This document shows, one piece after another, positions 42,398-51,229 of a DNA stretch of 64,000 nucleotides. The stretch spans positions 1 to 64,000 of the forward strand of contig NZ_PYOC01000006.1 in NCBI RefSeq assembly GCF_003026215.1, given 5' to 3'. This DNA comes from Photobacterium indicum. Lineage in GTDB: Bacteria > Pseudomonadota > Gammaproteobacteria > Enterobacterales > Vibrionaceae. A model generated the notes under the pieces. It was not told where the DNA came from. It did no database searches and worked only from the letters and a program-made list of their open reading frames with translations. Position 1 is the first letter of the stretch. Each line of letters begins with the position of its first letter. A program made the translations under genes and the position numbers.

Positions 42398-43495
42398 ATG
42401 ACAAGATTTATTCAATGGTGGTCATCCCTAGAGCAAGGTGTGAATCACGACTGGATGTACAACGTGGGCCTGTTGCTCGCGTTAAGTGCAATTTTATGGG
42501 GCGGATGGCTACTTGTTACCCGTCGTCTTTCCTTAATTGCTGAAAATACCCGCTTAATTTGGGACGATGCGCTGGTGAGTGCAGTTCGTCGTCCTGTCAG
42601 TTGGCTGATCTGGCTATGGCCTGCCGTCTTATCGTTTGGCATTGTGATTGATAACACCACAAGCTACCCCACAACCTTTCTTGCTGTTGTTCGCCATTTA
42701 ATGGTGGTGTGGACTCTGGTCTGGATACTGTTACGTCTGATCAGTAATGTCGAAGCTGGCATATTACCTAAAGCGAAAGATACCACCACCATCAATGCTA
42801 TTTCTAAGATACTGCGGTTGATCGTAATGGTCATTGGTGGCTTAGTGATGATGCAGAACCTTGGCTTGAGTTTGTCGGGTGTGCTGACCTTCGGTGGCGT
42901 GGGTGGCTTAATTGTTGGTATGGCCGCAAAAGACATGCTGGCCAACTTCTTCGGCGCTATGATGCTGTATTTGGATCGCCCTTTTAAAGTGGGTGATTGG
43001 GTGCGCAGTCCAGATCGCCAAATTGAAGGTACGGTTGAGCGTATCGGCTTTAGAATGACGGTTATTCGCACATTTGATAAGCGACCATTATATGTGCCTA
43101 ATTCTGTCTTTAGCTCTATTGTGGTTGAAAACCCTTCGCGTATGACCAATCGTAGAATTAAACAAAGTGTTGGATTACGTTATGAAGATGCGGCTGTCGT
43201 GGGCAAAGTGGCGGCTGATATAAAAGCCATGCTATTAAACCATGCCGATATTGATAGTAACCAAACCATGATCGTTTGTTTTGATACGTATGGTGCATCG
43301 TCATTGAATATACTGGTGTACACCTTTACTAAAACCGTTAATTGGGTGGAATATCAAGAAGTACAGCAAGATGTGATGCTGAAAATTGTGGATATTGTGC
43401 ATCGTAACGGTGCTGACTTTGCGTTTCCAACCACAACGTTACACATGCCTGATGCCGATATTACAATGAATAGTCGTCAGCCTAATTTAACCTAA
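42398..43495 (+). CDS. Small-conductance mechanosensitive channel, MscS family
   Basis: This 365-residue protein has about four or five TM helices (last at about 155-185, FGGVGGLIVGMAAKDMLANFFG, the pore-lining TM3) and a cytoplasmic MscS beta domain starting LDRPFKVGDWVRSPD. It is larger than E. coli MscS (286) and nearer to YnaI/YbdG-type channels in length. It relieves osmotic pressure on hypo-osmotic shock. ATG at 42398; the ribosome site is weak (GGTTTTT). Confidence 0.9.
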   Translation: MTRFIQWWSSLEQGVNHDWMYNVGLLLALSAILWGGWLLVTRRLSLIAENTRLIWDDALVSAVRRPVSWLIWLWPAVLSFGIVIDNTTSYPTTFLAVVRHLMVVWTLVWILLRLISNVEAGILPKAKDTTTINAISKILRLIVMVIGGLVMMQNLGLSLSGVLTFGGVGGLIVGMAAKDMLANFFGAMMLYLDRPFKVGDWVRSPDRQIEGTVERIGFRMTVIRTFDKRPLYVPNSVFSSIVVENPSRMTNRRIKQSVGLRYEDAAVVGKVAADIKAMLLNHADIDSNQTMIVCFDTYGASSLNILVYTFTKTVNWVEYQEVQQDVMLKIVDIVHRNGADFAFPTTTLHMPDADITMNSRQPNLT

Positions 43496-43550
43496 AGTAG
43501 GATTAGGTTTGGTATTCACGCCATAGCCGCGTAAAATGCGCGCAGAACAC

Positions 43551-43587
43551 AAAGGGATGCAAACCACTATGGTATCGCATCCCTTTT
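43551..43587 (+). terminator. Terminator after the MscS gene
   Basis: AAAGGGATGC pairs with GCATCCCTTT; an inner ACCA/TGGT can form a second stem. It is followed by T. The next gene starts 35 bp later. Confidence 0.85.
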
Positions 43588-43621
43588 TCATTCCGTGATG
43601 ATCCAACGTTTAGGTACAGAA

Positions 43622-44809
43622 ATGGCTAACAAGTTTGATGTTGTAATTATTGGTGCTGGTGCAGCAGGGTTAATGTGTGCGGCAGAAGCAGGCAAACGAG
43701 GTCGTTCTGTGCTGGTGGTTGATCATGCAAAGAAGCCAGGGCGTAAAATCCTGATCTCTGGTGGTGGCCGCTGTAACTTTACTAACTATGATGTGACAGC
43801 CAGTAATTTTGTGTGTCGTAATCCTCATTTCGTAAAATCAGCCTTATCGCAATATACCCAGTGGGATTTTATCGCGATGATTGCTAAACATAATATTGCT
43901 TACGAAGAGCGTTCGCACGGGCAGCTATTCTGTGAAGATTCAGCCAAAGAAATCGTGCAAATGTTATTGGCTGAATGTGATTTACCAACGGTTGAACAGC
44001 GTTACCGTTGTGATGTGCATGACATCACTAAAATCGATTCTGGCTTTAGCTTAAAGTTGAATACCGATGCGGTTGAATGTGAGTCTTTAGTGATTGCAAC
44101 AGGCGGTTTATCTATGCCTAAGCTGGGTGCAACGCCTTTTGGTTATCAGGTTGCTGAGCAATTTGGGCTGAAAATGGTGCCTACCACCGCTGGTTTAGTG
44201 CCTTTCACCTTGCATAAAGAAGAGAAAGAAGCATTTGCTGAATTGTCTGGTATTGCGGTTCCTGTGACGATTGAAACGGAAGACGGTACCTATTTTAAAG
44301 AAAGTTTATTGTTTACCCACCGTGGTTTGTCTGGTCCGGTTATTTTACAGATTTCATCGTATTGGACGCCGGGTCAGAAAGTGACAATCAATTTGCTGCC
44401 CGATGTATCGCTGAGCGATACCTTGCGTGCGATGCGTGAAAGTAACCCGAACCAAAGTTTAAAAACGGCGTTGTCGCGCTTATTGCCTAAGCGCCTAATT
44501 GAAGTGCTTATTGAGCGTGGTGATATTACCGATAAGCCATTGAAGCAATATAACGAGAAAGAAGTCGCAAGCCTCGATACGTATTTCCACTCATGGTCTA
44601 TTGTTCCAAATGGTACGGAAGGTTACCGCACTGCTGAAGTTACCTTAGGCGGCGTAGACACTGATGAGCTGTCATCGAAAACGATGGAAGCTAAACAGGT
44701 TCCTGGTTTGTACTTTGCTGGCGAAGTGATGGATGTGAGCGGCTGGTTGGGAGGCTACAACTTCCAATGGGCATGGAGCTCGGGTTATGTTGCTGGTCAG
44801 TACGCTTAA
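43622..44809 (+). CDS. HI0933/YhiN-family FAD-dependent oxidoreductase
   Basis: This 395-residue flavoprotein begins MANKFDVVIIGAGAAGLMC, a GxGxxG Rossmann motif, followed by KKPGRKILISGGGRCNFTN (about 42-60), a strong family signature. The C-terminus GLYFAGEVMDVSGWLGGYNF closes the FAD site. The reaction is unknown for this branch; relatives include the bile-acid-type reductase BaiN. TTTAGG lies 6-7 nt before ATG 43622; an ATG nine codons earlier is less likely. Confidence 0.9.
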   Translation: MANKFDVVIIGAGAAGLMCAAEAGKRGRSVLVVDHAKKPGRKILISGGGRCNFTNYDVTASNFVCRNPHFVKSALSQYTQWDFIAMIAKHNIAYEERSHGQLFCEDSAKEIVQMLLAECDLPTVEQRYRCDVHDITKIDSGFSLKLNTDAVECESLVIATGGLSMPKLGATPFGYQVAEQFGLKMVPTTAGLVPFTLHKEEKEAFAELSGIAVPVTIETEDGTYFKESLLFTHRGLSGPVILQISSYWTPGQKVTINLLPDVSLSDTLRAMRESNPNQSLKTALSRLLPKRLIEVLIERGDITDKPLKQYNEKEVASLDTYFHSWSIVPNGTEGYRTAEVTLGGVDTDELSSKTMEAKQVPGLYFAGEVMDVSGWLGGYNFQWAWSSGYVAGQYA

Positions 44810-44844
44810 ATGTATTAAAAGTGGCAAGTTACAAAGGTAAATCT

Positions 44845-44869
44845 AAAAGCGGCTATTTAGCCGCTTTTT
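44845..44869 (+). terminator. Terminator after the YhiN-type gene
   Basis: AAAAGCGGC/GCCGCTTTT with a 6-nt loop followed by T. Confidence 0.9.
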
Positions 44870-45071
44870 ATATATTTATTATCAATTAATCAGTCGCTTG
44901 CCTTATTACGGCTTGATAGTAACTGACTGCTTTTTTACCTTGATTTAGCTTAAAGCCTACATTGTTTTTATTTCAGAACTATTCACAAACAATTGACTCG
45001 TAATTTCCACAAAAGTGCTTATAATCCGCCGACTTTTTATCCATTTTAATTTTACGCGGAGTAACGCACAA

Positions 45072-45611
45072 ATGAAAAAGATCGCACTGAAAGCTGTGGC
45101 GATGGCAGTATTGGCAACCTCTCTAACGGGTTGTATTGGTCAGATGGGCACCTCACAAATTGTGACCAAAGCAAACTTATCAGCTGTCGATAACCGTTAT
45201 GGTCGTGCGGGTCTATTTGTTCTGTTAAGCCCGGTATACGGTATTGCTGCAACAGCCGATCTGTTTATCTTCAACTCGATTGAGTTCTGGACCGGTAAAA
45301 ACCCGATTACGGGTAAATCACCGGCAGTGGCTGATATGCCTGTTGATGCTATCTTTAAGATCAACAGCAAGTTAGATAAATCAATGACGACTGTGCCGCT
45401 AGCAAGCGTGCAGAACAGCAATATTGAAGCGGCTACATTCCGTCAGCTTGACGATTCCACCCTAGAAATGAATGTGTCTTACCAAAATGGTGAAACTGCG
45501 CGACTACGTGGCGAGAAAGCTGGTGATAACGTGGACTTCTACTTAGACGGTGAGTTTATTACGACAGTAAGTATTGCAGAGTTAAACCAATACGCTGAAG
45601 TACAAGCTTAA
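45072..45611 (+). CDS. DUF3332-type lipoprotein
   Basis: This 179-residue protein has a lipoprotein signal with lipobox LTGC (Cys at about residue 21) and a core RAGLFVLLSPVYGIAATADLFIFNSIEFWTG-like region (about 37-68) typical of the DUF3332 family of small envelope lipoproteins. No function is known. GGAG lies 10 nt before the ATG; a longer reading to 45015 would spoil the signal peptide. A TATAAT is present at 45020-45025. Confidence 0.8.
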   Translation: MKKIALKAVAMAVLATSLTGCIGQMGTSQIVTKANLSAVDNRYGRAGLFVLLSPVYGIAATADLFIFNSIEFWTGKNPITGKSPAVADMPVDAIFKINSKLDKSMTTVPLASVQNSNIEAATFRQLDDSTLEMNVSYQNGETARLRGEKAGDNVDFYLDGEFITTVSIAELNQYAEVQA

Positions 45612-45650
45612 TCATTACGATGTGGTGAAAACCGTATCATGCAATGAATA

Positions 45651-45677
45651 AAAAAACGGGAGCTTATGCTCCCGTTT
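45651..45677. terminator. Bidirectional terminator between lipoprotein and TetR gene
   Basis: AAACGGGAGC/GCTCCCGTTT with a TTAT loop. The minus-strand reading has the longer T-tract. Confidence 0.88.
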
Positions 45678-45703
45678 AGCTTTTATGGTCAGCCATTTTC
45701 ACA

Positions 45704-46303
45704 TCATGGCTTGGTGACTAAGCCTTGCCAAAACATCTGGAAAGCACCGTCTTGGTAGCTTGGTTGTTGGAATAGCTCTGGTTGTTCAATAAATAAGGTT
45801 GTCACGGCTAAATAGTGATAATGGCAATAATTAAGCACTAAAGGCATTGGTAAGCGTGCCAATACGCCTTGCTGTTGTCCTTGTTCAACCGCTTCAACCA
45901 AAAACGCCATTGATGACGTCATAACATCTTGTTGTTGGCTAATTTTAAATTGTGGGTCGTTGGCAAATTGCTGCAGAAACTGCCATTTTAGTGGGTGACT
46001 CATTGCCCATTCAATCGCTTGGTGCCAATAGCTTTTAATGGTGGATTTTAAAGTATCCACTTGATTGTCTGATGGATGAACCTTGTCAGCTGAATCTTGG
46101 CTAATGGACTGGCTCAATTCATCTTTGATTGAACGGTATAGCGTCACCACCAATTCTTGTTTATTCGAAAAATGGTGGAATAGCGTGCCTGTTGCCACGT
46201 TTGCTTGCTTGGCTATTTTGGCTGTTGCTGTTGCTTGAATTCCCTGTTCGACAAAGAGCAAAAGGGCAGTATCCAAAATTTGCTGTTTCTTTTCTGTAAC
46301 CAT
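45704..46303 (-). CDS. TetR-family regulator
   Basis: This 199-residue protein has an N-terminal helix-turn-helix: QQILDTALLLFVEQGIQATATAKIAKQANVATGTLFHHFSNKQEL (about 7-51). The C-terminal domain has no recognised ligand signature. It starts 21 nt after the aldehyde dehydrogenase gene and should be co-transcribed with it, so it is a likely autoregulator through the palindrome at 47831. Confidence 0.9.
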   Translation of the reverse strand: MVTEKKQQILDTALLLFVEQGIQATATAKIAKQANVATGTLFHHFSNKQELVVTLYRSIKDELSQSISQDSADKVHPSDNQVDTLKSTIKSYWHQAIEWAMSHPLKWQFLQQFANDPQFKISQQQDVMTSSMAFLVEAVEQGQQQGVLARLPMPLVLNYCHYHYLAVTTLFIEQPELFQQPSYQDGAFQMFWQGLVTKP

Positions 46304-46324
46304 AAACAGATTAAATTCCCAAAT

Positions 46325-47758
46325 TTATCGAAGGAAGAAAGCTAACATCAGCTTTTGGATCCAGCCACCATAAGGTGGGGTCACTAATTTAGCGGTATTT
46401 ATTTTACCGCGACTCAAAATTGTTTTCGCTTTCGAGAACGTTAAGAACCCTTCTTTACCATGATAATGCCCCATACCGGAAGGGCCGATACCACCAAACG
46501 GTGCATCATCGGCAGCAACGTGGAAGACTGACTCGTTAATACACATTCCGCCTGAATGGGTGGTGGTTTTAATGCGTTGTTGTAGCTCTGCATCAAAACT
46601 CATTAGGTATAACGCCAGCGGACGAGGACGTTGCTGAATATAATCTAATGCCTGATCAATTGTCTTATAAGGCACTATTGGCAATATTGGACCAAATATT
46701 TCATCTTGCATGACGGTCATATCATCATTGGTATTCAACAATATATGGGTGACCATACGATGTTGCTGATCATCTCGACTATTTTCATGGCAAGGAATCA
46801 CTGTGGCGCCTTTGCTTTTGGCATCTTCAAGCCAAGCAGTTAGGCGTTGATATTGGCGCTGATTGATCACCGACGTGAAGTCTTTATTCGCCGTCCCCTT
46901 TGGGTACATCTTATTGAATTGTTTTTTGTACTCTGTAATAAAATCGTCCACTTTACCTTCTGGGACTAATGCGTAATCAGGGGCGACACAAATCTGGCCA
47001 CCATTAAGGCTTTTGCCATAAATCATCCGCTCAACAGCGATATTCAACGGTATATCGGGGGCAATAATGGTGGGTGATTTACCACCTAGTTCGAGTGTGA
47101 CTGGAGTGAGGTTATCAGCTGCTGCGCGCATAACATGGCGGCCAACGGTCGTTGAACCCGTGAAAATCAGGTGATCAAACGGTAATGCGGTAAATGCCGC
47201 GGCGATATCGGCTTCACCTTCAAAAACCGCTACGTGTTTGTTATCAAATGCCGATGCCAGCAATTCACGCAGTACAATGTTGGTTGCAGGGGTGAATTCA
47301 CTGAGCTTAATCATGGCGCGATTACCCGCGGCTAAGGCGGTGATTAATGGCCCAAGGCTGAGCATTACTGGGAAATTCCACGGTACTACAATTCCGATAA
47401 CCCCAAGTGGTTGATACACCACTTCCACTTTGGCTGGCGCTAACAATAAGCCAGCATGGCGCTTCGAGGGTTTCATCCACTTTTTTAAGTGTTTAATGGT
47501 GTAGCTAATATTCATGACGCAGGGCAGTACATCAGCCATGAGGCTGTCTTGTTCGCTACGTTGTCCGTAATCTTGATTCAGTGCCTCACACAGTGCTGTT
47601 TTGTTGGCTAACAAGGCTTGTTTAAGCGCCTTTAGCTGGGTGATTCGTTCAGCGTAGTCTGGCATTGAGTGAGCAGAATAACTCGCACGTTGTTCGTGTA
47701 ATGTATTTTGCATTGCCGCGATGTCTAATTTGGTGACGACGTTTTCTGCTACTGTCAT
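46325..47758 (-). CDS. Aldehyde dehydrogenase, coniferyl-aldehyde type
   Basis: This 477-residue NAD(P)-dependent dehydrogenase has TGSTTVGRHVMRAAADNLTPV (about 200-220), catalytic Glu in TLELGGKSP (about 221) and Cys in GGQICVAPDYALV (about 255). A hydrophobic C-terminal end (LMLAFFLR) resembles fatty aldehyde/coniferyl aldehyde enzymes (CalB class). It oxidises an aldehyde to the acid; the substrate is not known. It leads a two-gene unit with the TetR gene. Confidence 0.88.
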   Translation of the reverse strand: MTVAENVVTKLDIAAMQNTLHEQRASYSAHSMPDYAERITQLKALKQALLANKTALCEALNQDYGQRSEQDSLMADVLPCVMNISYTIKHLKKWMKPSKRHAGLLLAPAKVEVVYQPLGVIGIVVPWNFPVMLSLGPLITALAAGNRAMIKLSEFTPATNIVLRELLASAFDNKHVAVFEGEADIAAAFTALPFDHLIFTGSTTVGRHVMRAAADNLTPVTLELGGKSPTIIAPDIPLNIAVERMIYGKSLNGGQICVAPDYALVPEGKVDDFITEYKKQFNKMYPKGTANKDFTSVINQRQYQRLTAWLEDAKSKGATVIPCHENSRDDQQHRMVTHILLNTNDDMTVMQDEIFGPILPIVPYKTIDQALDYIQQRPRPLALYLMSFDAELQQRIKTTTHSGGMCINESVFHVAADDAPFGGIGPSGMGHYHGKEGFLTFSKAKTILSRGKINTAKLVTPPYGGWIQKLMLAFFLR

Positions 47759-47830
47759 TGATATTGCCTCATGAGTGATTGGTCACAAAGATCCTGAACA
47801 GTTCGATGTCGTGTCGAAACAATACCCGTC

Positions 47831-47848
47831 ACCGACTGATTAGTCGGT
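47831..47848. promoter_or_regulatory. Palindromic operator upstream of the aldehyde dehydrogenase gene
   Basis: ACCGACT-GATT-AGTCGGT has two perfect 7-bp arms, 72 bp before the start codon. ACCGACT/AGTCGGT half-sites are common in operators of TetR-family proteins. The TetR gene of the same unit is the natural candidate. Confidence 0.65.
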
Positions 47849-47911
47849 TTCAGTATAGTGCATTTAACGTGCGATGCAAATTTGTACAATAATCGTTGTG
47901 ATTGTCGTAAC

Positions 47912-48493
47912 TCAGTGTTTAGTATGACCACTTTTCTCTGCATGAAATACTTCAATAAAGGTACTGAAGTATTGTTCTAGCTTGGCTGCTTGTTGTGGTT
48001 GGTTGGTCAATGAAAGTAATGCTATGCCTGCTTCACAAGTACACAAATTGCCAGCCTGCTGATTACGGCGTAGCTGATATTCAGACATGGATTTTGGCGT
48101 TAGGCTCAACCGTGGCAGCGCGGCTAACCATGGGCTTTTACGTACCATTTTTCGTGCTTCTTGCCAGGTCGCATCAAGAATGACAAACAACGGTATTTTC
48201 TGATCCGTTGGCTGAAAATCACTGGCTGGGTGCGTTTCATCACTAGGAAATAATAACCAAGGATCAAATTGAGGATTGGTTAATTGTTGGATGAGTTCGC
48301 TCGGAGGAGTCACCCGATCCCAGATGACGCGGCGGCAATGAGGTAGAGTACGTTCCATTAAGACTCCGGTATTGGTGTCTTTGTTCAGTTCTTTGGGGTG
48401 AGTCAGTAAAACAAAATGCGCAGCACTGGTGAGTGATTGGGGTTCAGCATGGCAAATACAGTTGTGTTGGAAACCACAGCGCGGGCAAGGCAT
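47912..48493 (-). CDS. DTW-domain tRNA-uridine aminocarboxypropyltransferase (TapT-like)
   Basis: This 193-residue protein opens with a zinc-binding-like MPCPRCGFQHNCICH and carries the DTW signature region LFVILDATWQEARKMVRKS (about 107-125). DTW proteins (E. coli TapT/YfiP) transfer the aminocarboxypropyl group of SAM to tRNA uridine 47. The Asp-Ala-Thr-Trp variant fits the family. AGAG precedes the ATG. It stands alone between the dehydrogenase and a lipoprotein gene. Confidence 0.87.
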   Translation of the reverse strand: MPCPRCGFQHNCICHAEPQSLTSAAHFVLLTHPKELNKDTNTGVLMERTLPHCRRVIWDRVTPPSELIQQLTNPQFDPWLLFPSDETHPASDFQPTDQKIPLFVILDATWQEARKMVRKSPWLAALPRLSLTPKSMSEYQLRRNQQAGNLCTCEAGIALLSLTNQPQQAAKLEQYFSTFIEVFHAEKSGHTKH

Positions 48494-48603
48494 AAACGTT
48501 CTCTTTAAATAAAAATGACATAACGAAAACGGGAAGCGGCTCCACTTCCCAAAGGTAACCGCAATATTATATCAAGCCACACATGTATTGCTTGAATCCA
48601 GCT

Positions 48604-49698
48604 TTATTGTTTCTCGAGCTGCAAACCGTCACTGCCTAGGCTATACGTTTGGCCGTTCACCACTTCTTCTGTGGTGATTAGCGTATTGCCGTCTAACGTA
48701 AAGAAACGTTCGCCATTTAAACGGCGCCCTTGATGGTGGGTCATCATGACTTGCACTGTATCTTGACTGGCTTGTTGCCAGAATCCTGTTTCAACAAGGC
48801 TATTATCACCATTCGTATAGGCGTACGTTGTGGTCGCTGAATGATCTGGCTTAAGTACTAAGGTGGTGGTTAAACCTGTATTTTTGGTGGCTTGAGCACT
48901 ACTTTGATATTCGCCAATCCAATTCAAAGTGACATCGGTAGCGCCAATGGTCGCGCAACCTTTGAATTGTTTACCTTGCCACTCTAATGCGGATTGCCAA
49001 CCAAACAATGCATCGCTCATGGTATCGTTACATTGTGCTTTGGTAAGGGTCAGGTTGAAATCGCTGCCTGTATATTGCTGTTTACCCGAGATGGATGATG
49101 TTGAGGTAATTGCTTGGTTTTGGCGCTCTTTACCCATTTGAATTAAGGTGACTTGCTTATTTTTGATTTCAGCAGCCCAACCGGGTTCGTTGCCAAAGGC
49201 ACGTGTCGTGTGCGGTTGTTGTTTACAGCCGCCACTCATTTCAGCAGAAATCATGTTGATTTGTTTTACTGTAAAGCGACCATCGTAGTTAGCGGTAAAG
49301 CCTTCTGCAGGGGCGGGCTCTAAGAAGCCAATCATTTCAGCATACATGGCTTGGTAGCCGTTTGGGGCGATTTTTGCAAGTGAGGCACGGTCAGATATTG
49401 CTGTTGTTAGCCAATATTGTTGCGTGCTACCGCAAGGTTGAATGCTATTACTTTCATGACCGAGCGTCACCATGCCTCGCATCATAAAGGCTTGCACTTT
49501 TCCACTTGCCTGAATGCTTGTATTAATTGTCTCCGTATTTGCAGTCGTCGTTGAACTGCTACCGAGTTGCGTTGGCTCTTTAGGGGGTGTGAGATCGATC
49601 ATGCCCGATGTGGATGACGAAGGGGTAGATGTCGAGCAGCCTGTTAAGGCAATAAGAGCGGCAATAGGTAACGCTGTTCGCATCCGTGGATGTGTCAT
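48604..49698 (-). CDS. Envelope lipoprotein with COG3650-like domain
   Basis: This 364-residue protein has a lipoprotein signal (lipobox LTGC, Cys at about residue 21), a Ser/Thr-rich linker (about 22-60), a middle region and then TRAFGNEPGWAAEIKNKQ (about 166-183), typical of COG3650/DUF-type periplasmic domains. Its last 100 residues (TLVLKPDHSATTTYAY onward) look like an NlpE-type beta domain. Function unknown. AGAGGG lies shortly before the ATG. Divergent from the EVE protein gene. Confidence 0.75.
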   Translation of the reverse strand: MTHPRMRTALPIAALIALTGCSTSTPSSSTSGMIDLTPPKEPTQLGSSSTTTANTETINTSIQASGKVQAFMMRGMVTLGHESNSIQPCGSTQQYWLTTAISDRASLAKIAPNGYQAMYAEMIGFLEPAPAEGFTANYDGRFTVKQINMISAEMSGGCKQQPHTTRAFGNEPGWAAEIKNKQVTLIQMGKERQNQAITSTSSISGKQQYTGSDFNLTLTKAQCNDTMSDALFGWQSALEWQGKQFKGCATIGATDVTLNWIGEYQSSAQATKNTGLTTTLVLKPDHSATTTYAYTNGDNSLVETGFWQQASQDTVQVMMTHHQGRRLNGERFFTLDGNTLITTEEVVNGQTYSLGSDGLQLEKQ

Positions 49699-49758
49699 GC
49701 AAATCCCTCTTCATGTTAGGCTTGAGTGAAAGTACTTTATATTACAACGAGAATGATT

Positions 49759-50217
49759 ATGGGCTATTGGTTATTTAAAACAGAACCAGAGACCTTTTCC
49801 ATAGACACTTTAAAGCAGCAAAAAGTTTCGTGTTGGGAAGGGGTTCGTAACTATCAGGCACGGAATATGATGCGTGATCTGGTTAAATTGGGCGATCAGA
49901 TCTTTATTTATCATTCATCGTGTAAAGAGGTGGGGGTGGCTGGTATTGCTACCGTGGTGAAAGAAGCCTATCCCGATCATTTTCAATTTGATCCGACCTG
50001 CCCGTATTTTGACCCTAAATCAGATCCTGAAAATCCTCGTTGGATAATGGTCGATGTGGAATATCAGCGTCATTTACGACTTGTTTCACTAAAACGAATG
50101 AAAGCCAATCCGTTGTTAGAAGAGATGCCTTTAGTGAAACGAGGTAATCGATTGAGCATTATGCCAGTGACTGAAGCTCAGTGGCTGGCAATATTACAAA
50201 TGACAGGGCAATTCTAA
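49759..50217 (+). CDS. EVE-domain protein
   Basis: This 152-residue protein is nearly all EVE domain (PUA-like fold): MGYWLFKTEPETFSID at the start, then WEGVRNYQARNMMRDLVKLGDQIFIYHS in pieces and GIATVVKEAYPD. EVE domains bind modified bases in DNA or RNA; the role of the stand-alone bacterial form is unclear. The ATG at 49759 lies 6 nt after GAGA and gives the standard N-terminus; earlier in-frame ATGs are less likely. Confidence 0.88.
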   Translation: MGYWLFKTEPETFSIDTLKQQKVSCWEGVRNYQARNMMRDLVKLGDQIFIYHSSCKEVGVAGIATVVKEAYPDHFQFDPTCPYFDPKSDPENPRWIMVDVEYQRHLRLVSLKRMKANPLLEEMPLVKRGNRLSIMPVTEAQWLAILQMTGQF

Positions 50218-50244
50218 CCATTAAACGTATCTGAAAAAATGCTC

Positions 50245-50268
50245 AAAAAAGGCTGCGTTGGCAGCCTT
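50245..50268 (-). terminator. Terminator of the yigL gene
   Basis: On the minus strand AAGGCTGC/GCAGCCTT with a 4-nt loop is followed by six T. On the plus strand the T-tract is poor. Confidence 0.85.
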
Positions 50269-50295
50269 CTTATATGATTCACTGTAAAAAGATGC

Positions 50296-51093
50296 TTATA
50301 ACAGGTTGTCTGCTAAGTAATGCGCTACGGCTTCATCAGCACAAGAGCCGATAACTTCATTGTTGGGTAAGGCTTTTTTTACTTTGTCGTGAGAGGTTTC
50401 CATCACTAACCCTTTACCTGCCATTGACAGCATTTCAGCATCATTCATGCCGTCACCAAATGCGAGGCAGTTTTGCAATGCATAGCCTTTTTCTTTCGCA
50501 ACCGCTTCTAGCGCATGACCTTTTGATACGCCAGCATCCATCACTTCTAAGCACCAAGGGGTCGAGAATGCGATATTAGCACGGCTGCCAAAATGTTCAT
50601 TAAGGCGATCTTCCCATTCAACCAGCTTGTCATGATCGTGGTCATCACGAGTGAGAAATATTTTAGCCACACCTTCTAATGGAGGGTTTTCGACATCAAA
50701 AAGTTGGTAACTAAACGTATCATGAAATTCGCTTAGCGATTTATCTTCCATATTTAATAGCCAATCGTCGTTGCGATAGATATGGATTTTGAGGGCTGGA
50801 TCCGTTTTGGTTAATGCAATCACGCCTGCGATGACTTCTGCTTGAACATTTTGTTGGAAGATCAACTCGCCTTTACAATTATGCACACGTGCACCATTAG
50901 AGGTGATCATGTACGCAGGAATACCGATATGTTCACGCATACCTGCAACATCAATATGGTGGCGGCCTGTGGCGAACACAAAATCTTTACCTTGCAGGTG
51001 TAAGCGATTTAAGACGTCTTTAGTGAATGGCGCAATTTTGTGGTCAGGAGTAAGTAGCGTACCGTCTAGATCTGAAGCAACAATCTTGTACAT
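50296..51093 (-). CDS. yigL: HAD-family sugar/pyridoxal phosphatase YigL
   Basis: This 265-residue Cof-type HAD hydrolase has nucleophile motif SDLDGTLL (about 6-13), FATGRHHIDVAGMREHI (about 36-52), GVSKGHALEAVAKEKGY (about 190-206) with the motif III Lys, and FGDGMNDAEMLSMAGKG (about 213-229). It resembles E. coli YigL (phosphosugar and PLP phosphatase). As in E. coli it lies beside pldB. The ATG at 51093 is chosen because the peptide before it is not family-like and GAGA lies 8 nt upstream. Confidence 0.9.
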   Translation of the reverse strand: MYKIVASDLDGTLLTPDHKIAPFTKDVLNRLHLQGKDFVFATGRHHIDVAGMREHIGIPAYMITSNGARVHNCKGELIFQQNVQAEVIAGVIALTKTDPALKIHIYRNDDWLLNMEDKSLSEFHDTFSYQLFDVENPPLEGVAKIFLTRDDHDHDKLVEWEDRLNEHFGSRANIAFSTPWCLEVMDAGVSKGHALEAVAKEKGYALQNCLAFGDGMNDAEMLSMAGKGLVMETSHDKVKKALPNNEVIGSCADEAVAHYLADNLL

Positions 51094-51229
51094 GAATATT
51101 CTCGCAATGAAAGCAGGGGTCAGATACACACAATAACCTCTGTACCTGATTGGTATGATGAATTCTAAACCAGTTTACGTCAGAAAAAAGAGGCTAATGT
51201 GTGATTTCATAATTTCCGCTTTTACTCGT

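Noticed and set aside
45704..47758. Aldehyde dehydrogenase plus TetR as a new catabolic system
   Set aside because: It is a two-gene unit of known families; without further pathway genes nearby there is no basis for a new system.
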